From positions 248,001 to 312,000 of the forward strand of contig JAEBDY010000002.1 in the NCBI GenBank assembly GCA_049997955.1: DNA of 64,000 nt. The letters are read 5' to 3'. The DNA comes from Umezawaea sp049997955. GTDB taxonomy: Bacteria > Actinomycetota > Actinomycetes > Mycobacteriales > Pseudonocardiaceae. Below, piece by piece: positions 39,914 through 49,887 of the stretch. A program made the translations under genes and the position numbers. Numbering within the stretch: the first letter of the stretch is position 1; each line of letters starts with the position of its first letter. The notes beneath the pieces are model-generated. The model made no database searches. It was given only the letters and a program-made list of their open reading frames with translations, and was not told the DNA's origin.

Positions 39914-41152
39914 GTGTCGGATCGCCTCGCCCGGTTCGCCGCCGAAGCCGAACTGGACCCGGTGGCCGCCACCGAACGGCTGCGCGCCGACCTGGTCGAG
40001 TCCGGTGGACCGCTGGTCCAGCGCATCAACGACGACACCGTTCGGGTGACGTTCGTCTGGATCGGCCCGGAGCGGCAGGTGTCGGTGCGGGCGCAGGTGT
40101 TCGACGACCCGAACGCGCTGTCGCACCCGATGCGGCAGGTGCCGGGCACGGACGTGTGGCACCTCGACGCGGTCGTCGCGTCCGACGTGGTCACCTGCTA
40201 CCAGTACCTGGTGGACGACCCGTTCCCCGACGCCGACCGCGACGACCTGGCCGCGCTGGGGCGGCTCATGGTCGAGGCGCGCGCCCGCATGCTGGCCGAC
40301 CCGGTCAACCCGCGCGGGCTGTTCCCGCAGATGGCGCTGGTCGCGGGTGAACGGACCGCGGACCCGGCACACCGCGACTCCGTGCTGCACCTGCCCGACG
40401 CCGAGCAGGTCGACTGGTTCGACGCCCGGCCGGGGGACCGGGGGGCCCTCACCGAACACCGGCTCGACGACCGGACGATCACCGTCTACACGCCACCCGG
40501 CTACCGGCAGGCGGACGTGCACCCGCTGGTGGTGCTGCTCGACGGCGAGTGCTGGCCGCTGGTCGCCGAACTCCCCACCGCGCTGGACAACCTGATGGGC
40601 CGCGAGATCGCGCCCGCCGTCGTGGCGATGGTGCACAACACCGGCGGCATGGCGGGCCGCATGGCCGACCTGGCCTGCGACCCCGACTTCGCCGCGCTGC
40701 TCGCCGACCGCGTCGTCCCGTTCGTGCGCTCGCTGCACGCCGTCGCCGACCGCGCCGTCATCGCGGGCAACAGCCTCGGCGGCCTGGCCGCCGCCCACGC
40801 CGCGCTGACCCGTCCGGACGTGTTCGAGGCCGTGCTGTCCTGCTCCGGCTCCCACTGGTGGGGGTACGGCGGAACGGGCTGGGGCAAGGACTCCGAGCCC
40901 GAATGGCTGACCCGCCAGTACGCCGACGCTCCCCTGCTGCCGCTGCGGTTCTGGGTGGACGTCGGCTCGCTGGAAACCGGCGCCAGCCCCCTGTCCCCCG
41001 GCGTCGACCAGCGCGCCGCCAACCGCCACCTGCGCACCGTGCTGCGCGCCAAGGGGTACCGCGTCGACTACCACGAGGCGCCCGGCGGCCACGACTTCGC
41101 CACGTTCCGCCGCAGCGTCGTCCGCGGCCTCCGCACCCTGCTCCCCGCCTGA
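39914..41152 (+). CDS. Enterochelin esterase-like hydrolase (Fes family)
   Basis: A 412-residue protein. Residues 1-190 form an N-terminal Fes-like domain (VRVTFVWIGPERQVSVRAQVF, PMRQVPGTDVWHLDAVV and YQYLVDDPF). Residues 200-412 form the esterase D-like alpha/beta hydrolase domain: VYTPPGYRQADVHPLVVLLD, nucleophile in VIAGNSLGGLAAAHAAL (GxSxG), SHWWGYGG, and the terminal histidine APGGHDFATFRR. Fes enzymes cleave ferric enterobactin-type siderophores in the cytoplasm. A siderophore or related ester substrate is inferred. Start GTG 39914. It precedes vat by 11 bp, divergent from tetR. Confidence 0.88.
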   Translation: MSDRLARFAAEAELDPVAATERLRADLVESGGPLVQRINDDTVRVTFVWIGPERQVSVRAQVFDDPNALSHPMRQVPGTDVWHLDAVVASDVVTCYQYLVDDPFPDADRDDLAALGRLMVEARARMLADPVNPRGLFPQMALVAGERTADPAHRDSVLHLPDAEQVDWFDARPGDRGALTEHRLDDRTITVYTPPGYRQADVHPLVVLLDGECWPLVAELPTALDNLMGREIAPAVVAMVHNTGGMAGRMADLACDPDFAALLADRVVPFVRSLHAVADRAVIAGNSLGGLAAAHAALTRPDVFEAVLSCSGSHWWGYGGTGWGKDSEPEWLTRQYADAPLLPLRFWVDVGSLETGASPLSPGVDQRAANRHLRTVLRAKGYRVDYHEAPGGHDFATFRRSVVRGLRTLLPA

Positions 41153-41163
41153 GAGGACCCGCC

Positions 41164-41823
41164 GTGCCCATCGCCCCGAGCCCGGACCAGCTCTACCCGC
41201 TGCCGGACCACCCGCGGGTCGTGCTGCTCAAGCCGTTGATCAACTCGCCGAACATCGAGGTCGGCGACTACACGTACTACGACGACCCGGACGACGCGAC
41301 CCTGTTCGAACGCCGCAACGTCCTCTACTCCTACGGCGAGGAGAAGCTCGTCATCGGCAAGTACTGCGCCCTCGCCGCGGGCACCACGTTCATCATGGCG
41401 GGCGCCAACCACCTCACCAGCGGCGTCTCCACGTTCCCGTTCACCATCTTCGGCGGCTCCTGGGCGGAGTCGACCGTCGACCTCATGCTGGCCAACCCGT
41501 CCAAGGGCGACACCACCGTCGGCAACGACGTGTGGTTCGGCTACCGCTCGATGATCATGCCCGGCGTGACCGTCGGGGACGGCGCGATCATCGCCAGCGG
41601 GGCGGTGGTGGTGGCCGACGTGCCGCCGTACACGATCGTCGGCGGCAACCCCGCGAAACCCGTGAAGGCCAGGTACTCCGACGAGGAGATCGACCTGCTG
41701 CTGCGGGCGGCGTGGTGGGACTGGCCGGTCGACCTGGTCACGGAGCACGTGCGCACGATCATGTCCGGCACACCGGCCGACATCGGGGAGATCGCACGGG
41801 CCAACGGGCTCATGACGGGGTGA
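41164..41823 (+). CDS. Vat-family xenobiotic O-acetyltransferase (streptogramin A-type)
   Basis: A 219-residue left-handed beta-helix acetyltransferase. IEVGDYTYYDDPDD, EKLVIGKYCALAAGTTFIMA, the catalytic-His context GANHLTSG, VGNDVWFGYRSMIMPGVTVG and YTIVGGNPAKPVK match the Vat/CatB group. True Vat enzymes acetylate streptogramin A (virginiamycin M) and confer resistance; many chromosomal homologues are of unknown substrate. GTG 41164 with AGAGGA upstream. It is likely in an operon with the Fes-like esterase under the divergent TetR. A 7-bp hairpin follows (41840-41856). Confidence 0.88.
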   Translation: MPIAPSPDQLYPLPDHPRVVLLKPLINSPNIEVGDYTYYDDPDDATLFERRNVLYSYGEEKLVIGKYCALAAGTTFIMAGANHLTSGVSTFPFTIFGGSWAESTVDLMLANPSKGDTTVGNDVWFGYRSMIMPGVTVGDGAIIASGAVVVADVPPYTIVGGNPAKPVKARYSDEEIDLLLRAAWWDWPVDLVTEHVRTIMSGTPADIGEIARANGLMTG

Positions 41824-41839
41824 TGGCCGGTCCCGGTCG

Positions 41840-41856
41840 GACACCGACGCGGTGTC
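41840..41856 (+). terminator. Small hairpin after vat
   Basis: GACACCG pairs with CGGTGTC around a 3-nt ACG loop. No T-run follows. It sits between convergent vat and the LRR gene. Confidence 0.4.
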
Positions 41857-41884
41857 GATCAACCCCGATCCAACCGCGCCGCGG

Positions 41885-42661
41885 TCAGGTGAGGACGACG
41901 CAGCCCCGTCGTTCCAGGTCGAGCAGCCACACGGGCATCACGAGCCGCTTGTTCCAGCGGAGGTCGAGCTTCTCCAGCGCCGGCAGGTGCCCGAGCACGT
42001 CCGGCAGCGACGTGAGCGCGTTGTTGCGCAGGTCGAGGACCCGCAGCGCCACGAGGTCGCCCACCGACAGGGGCAGCGCGGTCAGCCGGTTGTCGCGCAG
42101 GCCGAGTTCGCGCAGGTCGACCAGGCCGCCGATGGACTCCGGCAGGGTCGTCAGCAGGTTTCCGCGCAGGTGCAGTTCGCGCAGGCGCGTGAGGTCGCCG
42201 ATCGACGAGGGCAGCTCCGCCAACCGGTTCCCGTAGAGCCGCAGCTCGCGCAGGCCGACCATCCCGCCGAACGTCGACGGCAGCGACGTCAGCAGGTTGT
42301 CGGTGATGTTGAGGTAGCGCAGCTTCACCAGGCCGCCCAGCGACTCGGGCACGGAGGTCAGCCGGTTGTCGCCGAGGTACAGGTACCGGTCGAGCGAGGT
42401 CAGGTCGCCAAGGGAATCCGGCAGGGAGGTCAGGGCGTTGTGCCCGAGATCAAGGGTGTGCAGCGTGGTGAGCCCGCTGATCTTCGGCGACAGCTCGCCG
42501 ATCCGGTTGGCCGCGACGTTGAGCATCCGCAGCTCGCTGAGCTCCCAGAGCGAGTCGGGCAACGCCGCGAGGTCGTTGTCGTACGCGCTCAGCTCCCACA
42601 GGTCCGGCGGGAGGTCGGGGAACTCGGTCAGGCGCTGCCCGTCCAGGTCGAGGCTCCTCAT
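41885..42661 (-). CDS. Leucine-rich repeat protein, cytoplasmic
   Basis: A 258-residue protein made almost wholly of about ten LRRs of 23 residues (for example LRELHLRGNLLTTLPESIGG, LVDLRELGLRDNRLTALPLS). The consensus is L-x-x-L-x-L-x-x-N-x-L-T-x-L-P-x-S-I/L-G-x-L. No signal peptide or membrane helix is seen, so it should be intracellular. The repeats are of the plant/bacterial PIRL or Ras-group type. It has no enzyme domain, so a protein-binding role is inferred. ATG 42661 (or GTG 42667) starts 64 bp from the HspR-type operator of lon. Convergent with vat. Confidence 0.9.
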   Translation of the reverse strand: MRSLDLDGQRLTEFPDLPPDLWELSAYDNDLAALPDSLWELSELRMLNVAANRIGELSPKISGLTTLHTLDLGHNALTSLPDSLGDLTSLDRYLYLGDNRLTSVPESLGGLVKLRYLNITDNLLTSLPSTFGGMVGLRELRLYGNRLAELPSSIGDLTRLRELHLRGNLLTTLPESIGGLVDLRELGLRDNRLTALPLSVGDLVALRVLDLRNNALTSLPDVLGHLPALEKLDLRWNKRLVMPVWLLDLERRGCVVLT

Positions 42662-42724
42662 CGGCACACCCTAGGCGCTCGCTCAGAGCGAACGCCCAGC
42701 GGAAACAATCCCCGACTCCACTTG

Positions 42725-42745
42725 GTTGAGCCCAATAGACTCAAC
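42725..42745 (+). promoter_or_regulatory. HAIR-like operator (HspR site) upstream of lon
   Basis: GTTGAGC-CCAATAG-ACTCAAC: inverted repeat with a 7-bp spacer, close to the HAIR consensus CTTGAGT-N7-ACTCAAG of the heat-shock repressor HspR, which is known to control lon in Streptomyces. A TAGACT box (42736-42741) lies inside it. It is 17 bp before the lon start. Confidence 0.8.
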
Positions 42746-42761
42746 TTTGGAGGGTGACTTG

Positions 42762-45137
<2,376 letters not shown>

Positions 45138-45147
45138 CCCGGACGTG

Positions 45148-45182
45148 AAAAGGCCCCGCTCGGTCATCCGAGCGGGGCCTTT
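45148..45182 (+). terminator. Rho-independent terminator of lon
   Basis: A 15-bp perfect stem (AAAGGCCCCGCTCGG with CCGAGCGGGGCCTTT) around a TCAT loop, 10 bp after the lon stop. It can also serve the convergent AMIN gene. Confidence 0.85.
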
Positions 45183-45202
45183 CCCCGTGCGGTGCCCAAT
45201 GG

Positions 45203-45682
45203 CTAGACACCGATGTCGATGACGACGCGCGTCGGGTTCTCCAGGACCATCACGGACTGCCAGGTCGCGCGGCGGTAGCCGAGCCCCACGGTCAGCTGGC
45301 CCTCGAAGTCGCCGGTGATCGCGAACGCCTGGACGTTCGACAGCTGGGGCGTCTCGAACTTCCGCGACCCCGTGTACGTCGGGTTGCCGTTGTCGTCGTG
45401 CGCGGCTCCCGGCCACGTCACGACCTGGTAGAAGTACGTGCCGGGCAGGTTCACCGGGTGGCCGGAGCCGTCGTAGGTCAGCTCGGGCACGACCTGCGCG
45501 AACGGCACCGTCGGCTTGGGCCCGGTGAAGTCGAGCACGATCCGGTCGTACGTGGCATGGGCCCCGACCCGGACGTTCGTCAGCAACGGCGTGCCCGGTG
45601 CGGCGGACGCCGCGGAAACCATCGTCAGCACGGCCGCGAACGCGGTGAACAGGACTGCTGCGGCTCGCATGCGCATGGTCAT
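45203..45682 (-). CDS. Secreted AMIN-like domain protein
   Basis: A 159-residue exported protein. The signal peptide is MTMRMRAAAVLFTAFAAVLT to SAASA. The mature domain has LLTNVRVGAHATYDRIVLDF and FYQVVTWPGAAHDDNGNPTY, typical of the AMIN-like beta-sandwich found in actinobacterial secreted proteins. The start ATG 45682 has GGGGAGG upstream. Some AMIN domains bind peptidoglycan; a cell-wall role is inferred. No enzyme motif. Confidence 0.83.
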   Translation of the reverse strand: MTMRMRAAAVLFTAFAAVLTMVSAASAAPGTPLLTNVRVGAHATYDRIVLDFTGPKPTVPFAQVVPELTYDGSGHPVNLPGTYFYQVVTWPGAAHDDNGNPTYTGSRKFETPQLSNVQAFAITGDFEGQLTVGLGYRRATWQSVMVLENPTRVVIDIGV

Positions 45683-45839
45683 GGCTACCCCTCCCCAAGT
45701 GTGGCCAAGCGCTTCACCCCGAGAAGCGCACACCCAGTGAAGACGCTCGACGGCCCGCGTGGTTGCGAAACAGGAAACTGCGCCACCCGATCGGCCGCAC
45801 TAGGCTCGAATCGACCCGTGATCTCCAGTGGAGGACCCG

Positions 45840-46370
45840 ATGAGCCTTGAACGCCCCGCCGCTCCCGATCCCTACTCGCTGCTGCCCGCGGTGCCGTCGT
45901 TCAGCGTGACGTCCGCGGACGTGCGCGACGGCGAGACGTTGCCGCAGGCCCAGGTGTTCGCGGGTGGCAACACGTCACCCCAGTTGAGCTGGTCCGGTTT
46001 TCCCGAGGGCACCAAGAGCTTCGTGGTGACCTGCTTCGACCCGGACGCGCCGACGCCGTCGGGGTTCTGGCACTGGGTCGCGGTGAACCTGCCCGCGTCG
46101 GTGACGGAACTGCCCGCGGGCGCGGGCGAGGACGACGGCACGTTGCCGGGCAACGCGTTCCACGTGCGCTCGGACTACGGCACGCGGGCGTTCGGCGGGG
46201 CGGCCCCGCCGGAGGGCGACCCGGCGCACCGGTACTACTTCGTGGTGCACGCGGTGGACGTCGAGGCGCTGGACGTCGACGGGGACGCCTCGCCCGCCGT
46301 GGTGAGCTTCAACCTGGCGTTCCACACGCTCGCGCGGGCAATCATTACCCCCGTCTTTCAGCAGGATTAG
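45840..46370 (+). CDS. PEBP family protein (YbhB/YbcL-like)
   Basis: A 176-residue phosphatidylethanolamine-binding fold protein. It contains TSPQLSWSGFPEGTKSFVVT and CFDPDAPTPSGFWHWVAVNL (the DPDxP and HW motif of the ligand pocket) and GGAAPPEGDPAHRYYFVVHA (the second motif). No signal peptide, so cytoplasmic. GGAGG is 5 nt before ATG 45840. Bacterial PEBPs are of unknown function despite names linked to Raf kinase inhibition. Followed by mtr after 69 bp with an inverted repeat between. Confidence 0.9.
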   Translation: MSLERPAAPDPYSLLPAVPSFSVTSADVRDGETLPQAQVFAGGNTSPQLSWSGFPEGTKSFVVTCFDPDAPTPSGFWHWVAVNLPASVTELPAGAGEDDGTLPGNAFHVRSDYGTRAFGGAAPPEGDPAHRYYFVVHAVDVEALDVDGDASPAVVSFNLAFHTLARAIITPVFQQD

Positions 46371-46384
46371 TCGGGAATCGCACG

Positions 46385-46436
46385 GCCGTCCTGCCCGTTT
46401 GAGAGAGTAGGCACACCACCTACCAGGCAGGACGGC
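46385..46436 (+). promoter_or_regulatory. Inverted repeat spanning the mtr ribosome site
   Basis: GCCGTCCTGCC (46385-46395) is exactly inverted as GGCAGGACGGC (46426-46436), ending 3 nt before the GTG at 46440. A nested hairpin GTAGG/CCTAC (46407-46411 with 46419-46423) fills the loop. If transcribed, the ribosome-site AGGA is buried in the stem; otherwise it may be an operator. Confidence 0.5.
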
Positions 46437-46439
46437 ATC

Positions 46440-47813
46440 GTGCGGCACTTCGACCTCGTCATCATCGGCAGCGGCTCCGGGAACTCGATCCCCGACGAGC
46501 GGTTCGCGGACCAGCAGATCGCGATCGTCGAGAAGGGTGTGTTCGGCGGGACCTGCCTGAACGTCGGCTGCATCCCGACGAAGATGTTCGTGCACACCGC
46601 GGACGTGGCGTCGACCCCGTCGGGAGCGGCCAAGTTCGGCGTCGACGAGCACCTCGACGGCGTGCGGTGGGCGGACGTGCGGGACCGGATCTTCGGCCGC
46701 ATCGACCCCATCTCGGCAGGCGGGCTGCGCTGGCGGTCCGAGGGCAACGCGAACGTGACCGTCTACCAGGGCACCGCGAAGTTCGTCGGCCCGAAGACGC
46801 TGGACACCGGCACCGGCGAGGTCATCACCGCCGACCGGTTCGTGATCGGCGCGGGCAGCAGGCCGGTCGTCCCGGACGTCGTGGACCTCGACACCGTCGA
46901 CTACCACACCAGCGATACGGTGATGCGGCTCGACGAGCTGCCCGCGAGCATGATCATCCTCGGCGGCGGGTTCGTCGCGAACGAGTTCGCGCACGTGTTC
47001 TCGTCGTTCGGCGTGAAGGTCACTTTGATCGCCCGCTCGGACCTGCTGCTGCGCCACGAGGACCGCGAGATCGCCAAGCGCTTCACTTCGCTCGCGGCCG
47101 ACAAGTGGGACGTCCGGTTGCAGCGCAAGACCGTGCGCGCCGAGCGCACCGACGGCGGTCTCCGCCTGCACCTGGAGGGTCCGGACGGCGCCGAGGCCGT
47201 GGAGGCCGAGACGCTGCTGGTCGCGGTCGGCCGCACGCCGAACTCCGACCTGCTCGACCTGGCCCAGACCGGTGTGACCACCCACCCGGACGGCCGGATC
47301 GTCGTGGACGAGTACCAGAAGACCGTGGTGGACGGCATCTACGCGTTCGGCGACATCAGCTCCGAGCACCAGCTCAAGCACGTCGCCAACCACGAGGGCC
47401 GGGTCGTGCAGCACAACCTGCTGCACCCGGATTCGCCGAAGAAGTCGGACCACCGGTACGTCCCGTCGGCCGTGTTCTCATCGCCGCAGATCGCCTCCGT
47501 GGGCCTCACCGAGGAGCAGGCGGTCAAGCAGGGCATCCGGTACGTGAAGGGCACGCAGGCGTACGCGTCCATCGCCTACGGCTGGGCCATGGAGGACCAG
47601 AGCGGCTTCGCCAAGGTCCTCGCCGACCCGGCCACCGGCAAGCTCCTGGGCGCGCACATCATCGGCCCGCAGGCCCCCACGGTCATCCAGCCCCTCATCC
47701 AGGCCATGAGCTTCGGCCTGGACGCCCGCACCATGGCCAAGGGCCAGTACTGGATCCACCCGGCCATGCCGGAACTGGTCGAGAACGCCCTGCTGAACCT
47801 GCCGCTCGACTAG
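46440..47813 (+). CDS. mtr: Mycothione reductase
   Basis: A 457-residue flavoprotein disulfide reductase. FAD-binding DLVIIGSGSGNSI, redox-active disulfide GGTCLNVGCIPTKM, NAD(P)H Rossmann MIILGGGFVANEFAHVFSS, and the C-terminal interface with the His-Glu pair YWIHPAMPELVENALL are all intact. The GxGxGN start (GSGSGN) separates Mtr from lipoamide dehydrogenase and mercuric reductase. It keeps mycothiol reduced, the actinomycete equivalent of glutathione. Start GTG 46440. Converges on the MFS gene with adjacent stops. Confidence 0.94.
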   Translation: MRHFDLVIIGSGSGNSIPDERFADQQIAIVEKGVFGGTCLNVGCIPTKMFVHTADVASTPSGAAKFGVDEHLDGVRWADVRDRIFGRIDPISAGGLRWRSEGNANVTVYQGTAKFVGPKTLDTGTGEVITADRFVIGAGSRPVVPDVVDLDTVDYHTSDTVMRLDELPASMIILGGGFVANEFAHVFSSFGVKVTLIARSDLLLRHEDREIAKRFTSLAADKWDVRLQRKTVRAERTDGGLRLHLEGPDGAEAVEAETLLVAVGRTPNSDLLDLAQTGVTTHPDGRIVVDEYQKTVVDGIYAFGDISSEHQLKHVANHEGRVVQHNLLHPDSPKKSDHRYVPSAVFSSPQIASVGLTEEQAVKQGIRYVKGTQAYASIAYGWAMEDQSGFAKVLADPATGKLLGAHIIGPQAPTVIQPLIQAMSFGLDARTMAKGQYWIHPAMPELVENALLNLPLD

Positions 47814-49001
47814 TCAGACGGTGCGGGGACGGCCCGCGATGGAACCGAGCGCGGTGAGCACCACCACCAAGCCCGCCAGCACCACCATCGCGACCGTCCA
47901 CGCGCCCGTCGACTCGCGCAGCAGACCGAACGCGAACGGACCCGTCGCCGCCAGCAGGTACCCGATGCTCTGCGTCATCGCCGACAACCGCGCGGTGTCC
48001 GAAGTGGACGACGTCCGCAGCGACACCATCACGATCGCCAACGGGAACATCCCGCCCATCCCCAGCCCCACCAACAACACCCACAGCCCCGGCCAGACGC
48101 CGGGCGCGAACGCCAGACCCAGCACACCGGCCAGCAACAGCACGCCCAGCACGACGACCATCCCGGTCTGCGACCGCCACCGCGCGGCCAGCGGCGGGAC
48201 GACCAGGCTGACCGGGACGCCGAGGACGACGGTGATCGCGAGCAGGAAGCCCGCGGTGGTGCGGTCGACGCCCGCGTCGCCGAGGATCGCGGGCAGCCAA
48301 CCCATGACGGTGTAGGCGAGCAGCGCCTGGATGCCGAAGAACACCGTCATCACCCAGGCCAACGGGCTGCGGAGCAGCGAGCGGCCCGCGGGGGTCCCCC
48401 GCACCCGGCCCGCCACGCCGCGGCGGGAGCCCGCCAGCCACAGCAGCAGCGCGGCCAGCGACAGCAGCGCCCAGGCGCCGACAGCGAGTTGCCACGAGCC
48501 GAGGGAGTCCTCCAGCGGCGGGGTCAGGGCGGCTCCGAGGGCGGCTCCGGCGGCCATGGCCGCCGTGTAGACGCCGGTGATCATCCCGATCTTCTCGGGG
48601 AACGAGTCCTTGACCACGACGGGGATCAGGACGTTGCACACGGCGATGCCCGCGCACGCGACGAACGTGCCGCCCAGCACCACGAACGGACCGTCGACCA
48701 CGCGGAGGACGAGGCCGAGGGTCAGCACCAGGAGCGCGGCGCCGACCGCGCGCTTGAGGCCGAGGCGCCTGCCGACCCACGGGGCGGCGAAGGCGGCGGC
48801 GCCGAAGCAGAGGACGGGAACGGCGGTGAGCAGGCTGGTCCAGCTCGCGGAGACGCCGAGACCGGCCCTGACGTCGCCGAGGACGGACGCGAGACTGGTG
48901 ACCGCGGGTCGCAGGTTGGCGGCGGCGAGGGTGACACCTGCTGCCAAGAGGATTCCCCCGGTGACCACCACTTGCCGGTGTCGTCCTACGGGTTCAACCA
49001 C
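47814..49001 (-). CDS. MFS transporter (CynX/NimT-like)
   Basis: A 395-residue permease with about 12 helices. ILLAAGVTLAAANLRPAVTS in helix 1 and VGRRLGLKRAVGAALLVLTL after helix 2 are typical of the cyanate-permease-like group. GTG 49001 (VVEPVGRHRQVVVTGG) precedes helix 1; upstream residues of the open frame are not conserved in type. Divergent from the FadR regulator with a 128-bp gap that holds a possible operator, so FadR-type control of this exporter is probable. Substrate unknown. Confidence 0.86.
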   Translation of the reverse strand: MVEPVGRHRQVVVTGGILLAAGVTLAAANLRPAVTSLASVLGDVRAGLGVSASWTSLLTAVPVLCFGAAAFAAPWVGRRLGLKRAVGAALLVLTLGLVLRVVDGPFVVLGGTFVACAGIAVCNVLIPVVVKDSFPEKIGMITGVYTAAMAAGAALGAALTPPLEDSLGSWQLAVGAWALLSLAALLLWLAGSRRGVAGRVRGTPAGRSLLRSPLAWVMTVFFGIQALLAYTVMGWLPAILGDAGVDRTTAGFLLAITVVLGVPVSLVVPPLAARWRSQTGMVVVLGVLLLAGVLGLAFAPGVWPGLWVLLVGLGMGGMFPLAIVMVSLRTSSTSDTARLSAMTQSIGYLLAATGPFAFGLLRESTGAWTVAMVVLAGLVVVLTALGSIAGRPRTV

Positions 49002-49092
49002 TCCGTGTACCTGAACCGTCGCGGAAACACCACTATCGGTGGCAGTGTTGTCACTTGACGGTATCGATCGCGGAATCGTCACCCGACTACTG

Positions 49093-49106
49093 TCCCAGAC
49101 ATGGGA
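49093..49106. promoter_or_regulatory. Candidate FadR/GntR operator
   Basis: TCCCA-GACA-TGGGA is a perfect 5-4-5 inverted repeat, 23 bp before the regulator start and 92 bp before the MFS start. Size and position fit a FadR-subfamily GntR site. Confidence 0.4.
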
Positions 49107-49129
49107 TGTTCGGATGAAAGGACTTCGTT

Positions 49130-49798
49130 GTGCCATTGGCCACTACCCGGCGGGCGGGCCTCGTCGATCAGGTGATCGACCAGATGAGAGGTGCGATCAG
49201 CAGCGGCGAATGGCCGGTCGGCCGCCGCATCCCGCCGGAGCCGGAACTGGTGCAGGCCCTCGGCGTCGGTCGCAACACCGTGCGCGAGGCCGTTCGAGCG
49301 CTGTCCCACGCGGGACTGCTGGAGGTGAGGCAGGGCGACGGCACGTTCGTGCGCGCCACGAGCGAGATCTCCGGCGCGGTGCGGCGGCTGTGCGGCAGCG
49401 AACTGCGCGAGGTGCTCCAGGTGCGGCGCACGCTGGAGGTCGAGGGCGCCCGACTGGCCGCGACCCACCGCACCGAGGACGACCTCCGCAAGCTGACCGC
49501 GCTGCTCGCGGAGCGGGACGCGGCCATGGCGGCCAAGGACTGGGAGCGGATGATCGAGCACGACGCCGCCTTCCACGGGCTGCTCGTCCAAGCGTCGCAC
49601 AACACGCTGTTGACCGAGCTGTACCGCGGCTTGAACGAAACCGTACGAGCCAGCATCACGGCGACCGTGGACGAGGACCTGGACCCCCCGGTGTCGCACA
49701 TGGGTCTGCTCGACGCCGTCCGCGACCGCGACCCGATCCGCGCGGCGGCCGAGGCCAGCGGCTTCCTGGAGGACATCCTGCAGCGTCACGGCGAGTGA
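49130..49798 (+). CDS. FadR-subfamily GntR regulator
   Basis: A 222-residue transcription factor. The winged HTH is at residues about 10-75 (VDQVIDQMRGAISSGEWPVG, RRIPPEPELVQALGVGRNTV, REAVRALSHAGLLEVRQGDG). The all-helical FCD domain follows, with the metal-ligand histidines in EHDAAFHGLLVQASHN and a later SHMGLLDAV. Start GTG 49130 has AAAGGA upstream. Probable target: the divergent MFS gene. A 7-bp hairpin (49810-49816 with 49825-49831) lies 12 bp after the stop. Confidence 0.92.
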   Translation: MPLATTRRAGLVDQVIDQMRGAISSGEWPVGRRIPPEPELVQALGVGRNTVREAVRALSHAGLLEVRQGDGTFVRATSEISGAVRRLCGSELREVLQVRRTLEVEGARLAATHRTEDDLRKLTALLAERDAAMAAKDWERMIEHDAAFHGLLVQASHNTLLTELYRGLNETVRASITATVDEDLDPPVSHMGLLDAVRDRDPIRAAAEASGFLEDILQRHGE

Positions 49799-49887
49799 GA
49801 TCGAGGACCGCGGGTGTCCGCGATCACCCGCACAGTGGCCCCATGGCGCCAAAGCGGAAGTCCTCGTCTCCTTTCCGGAGCCCGTAG

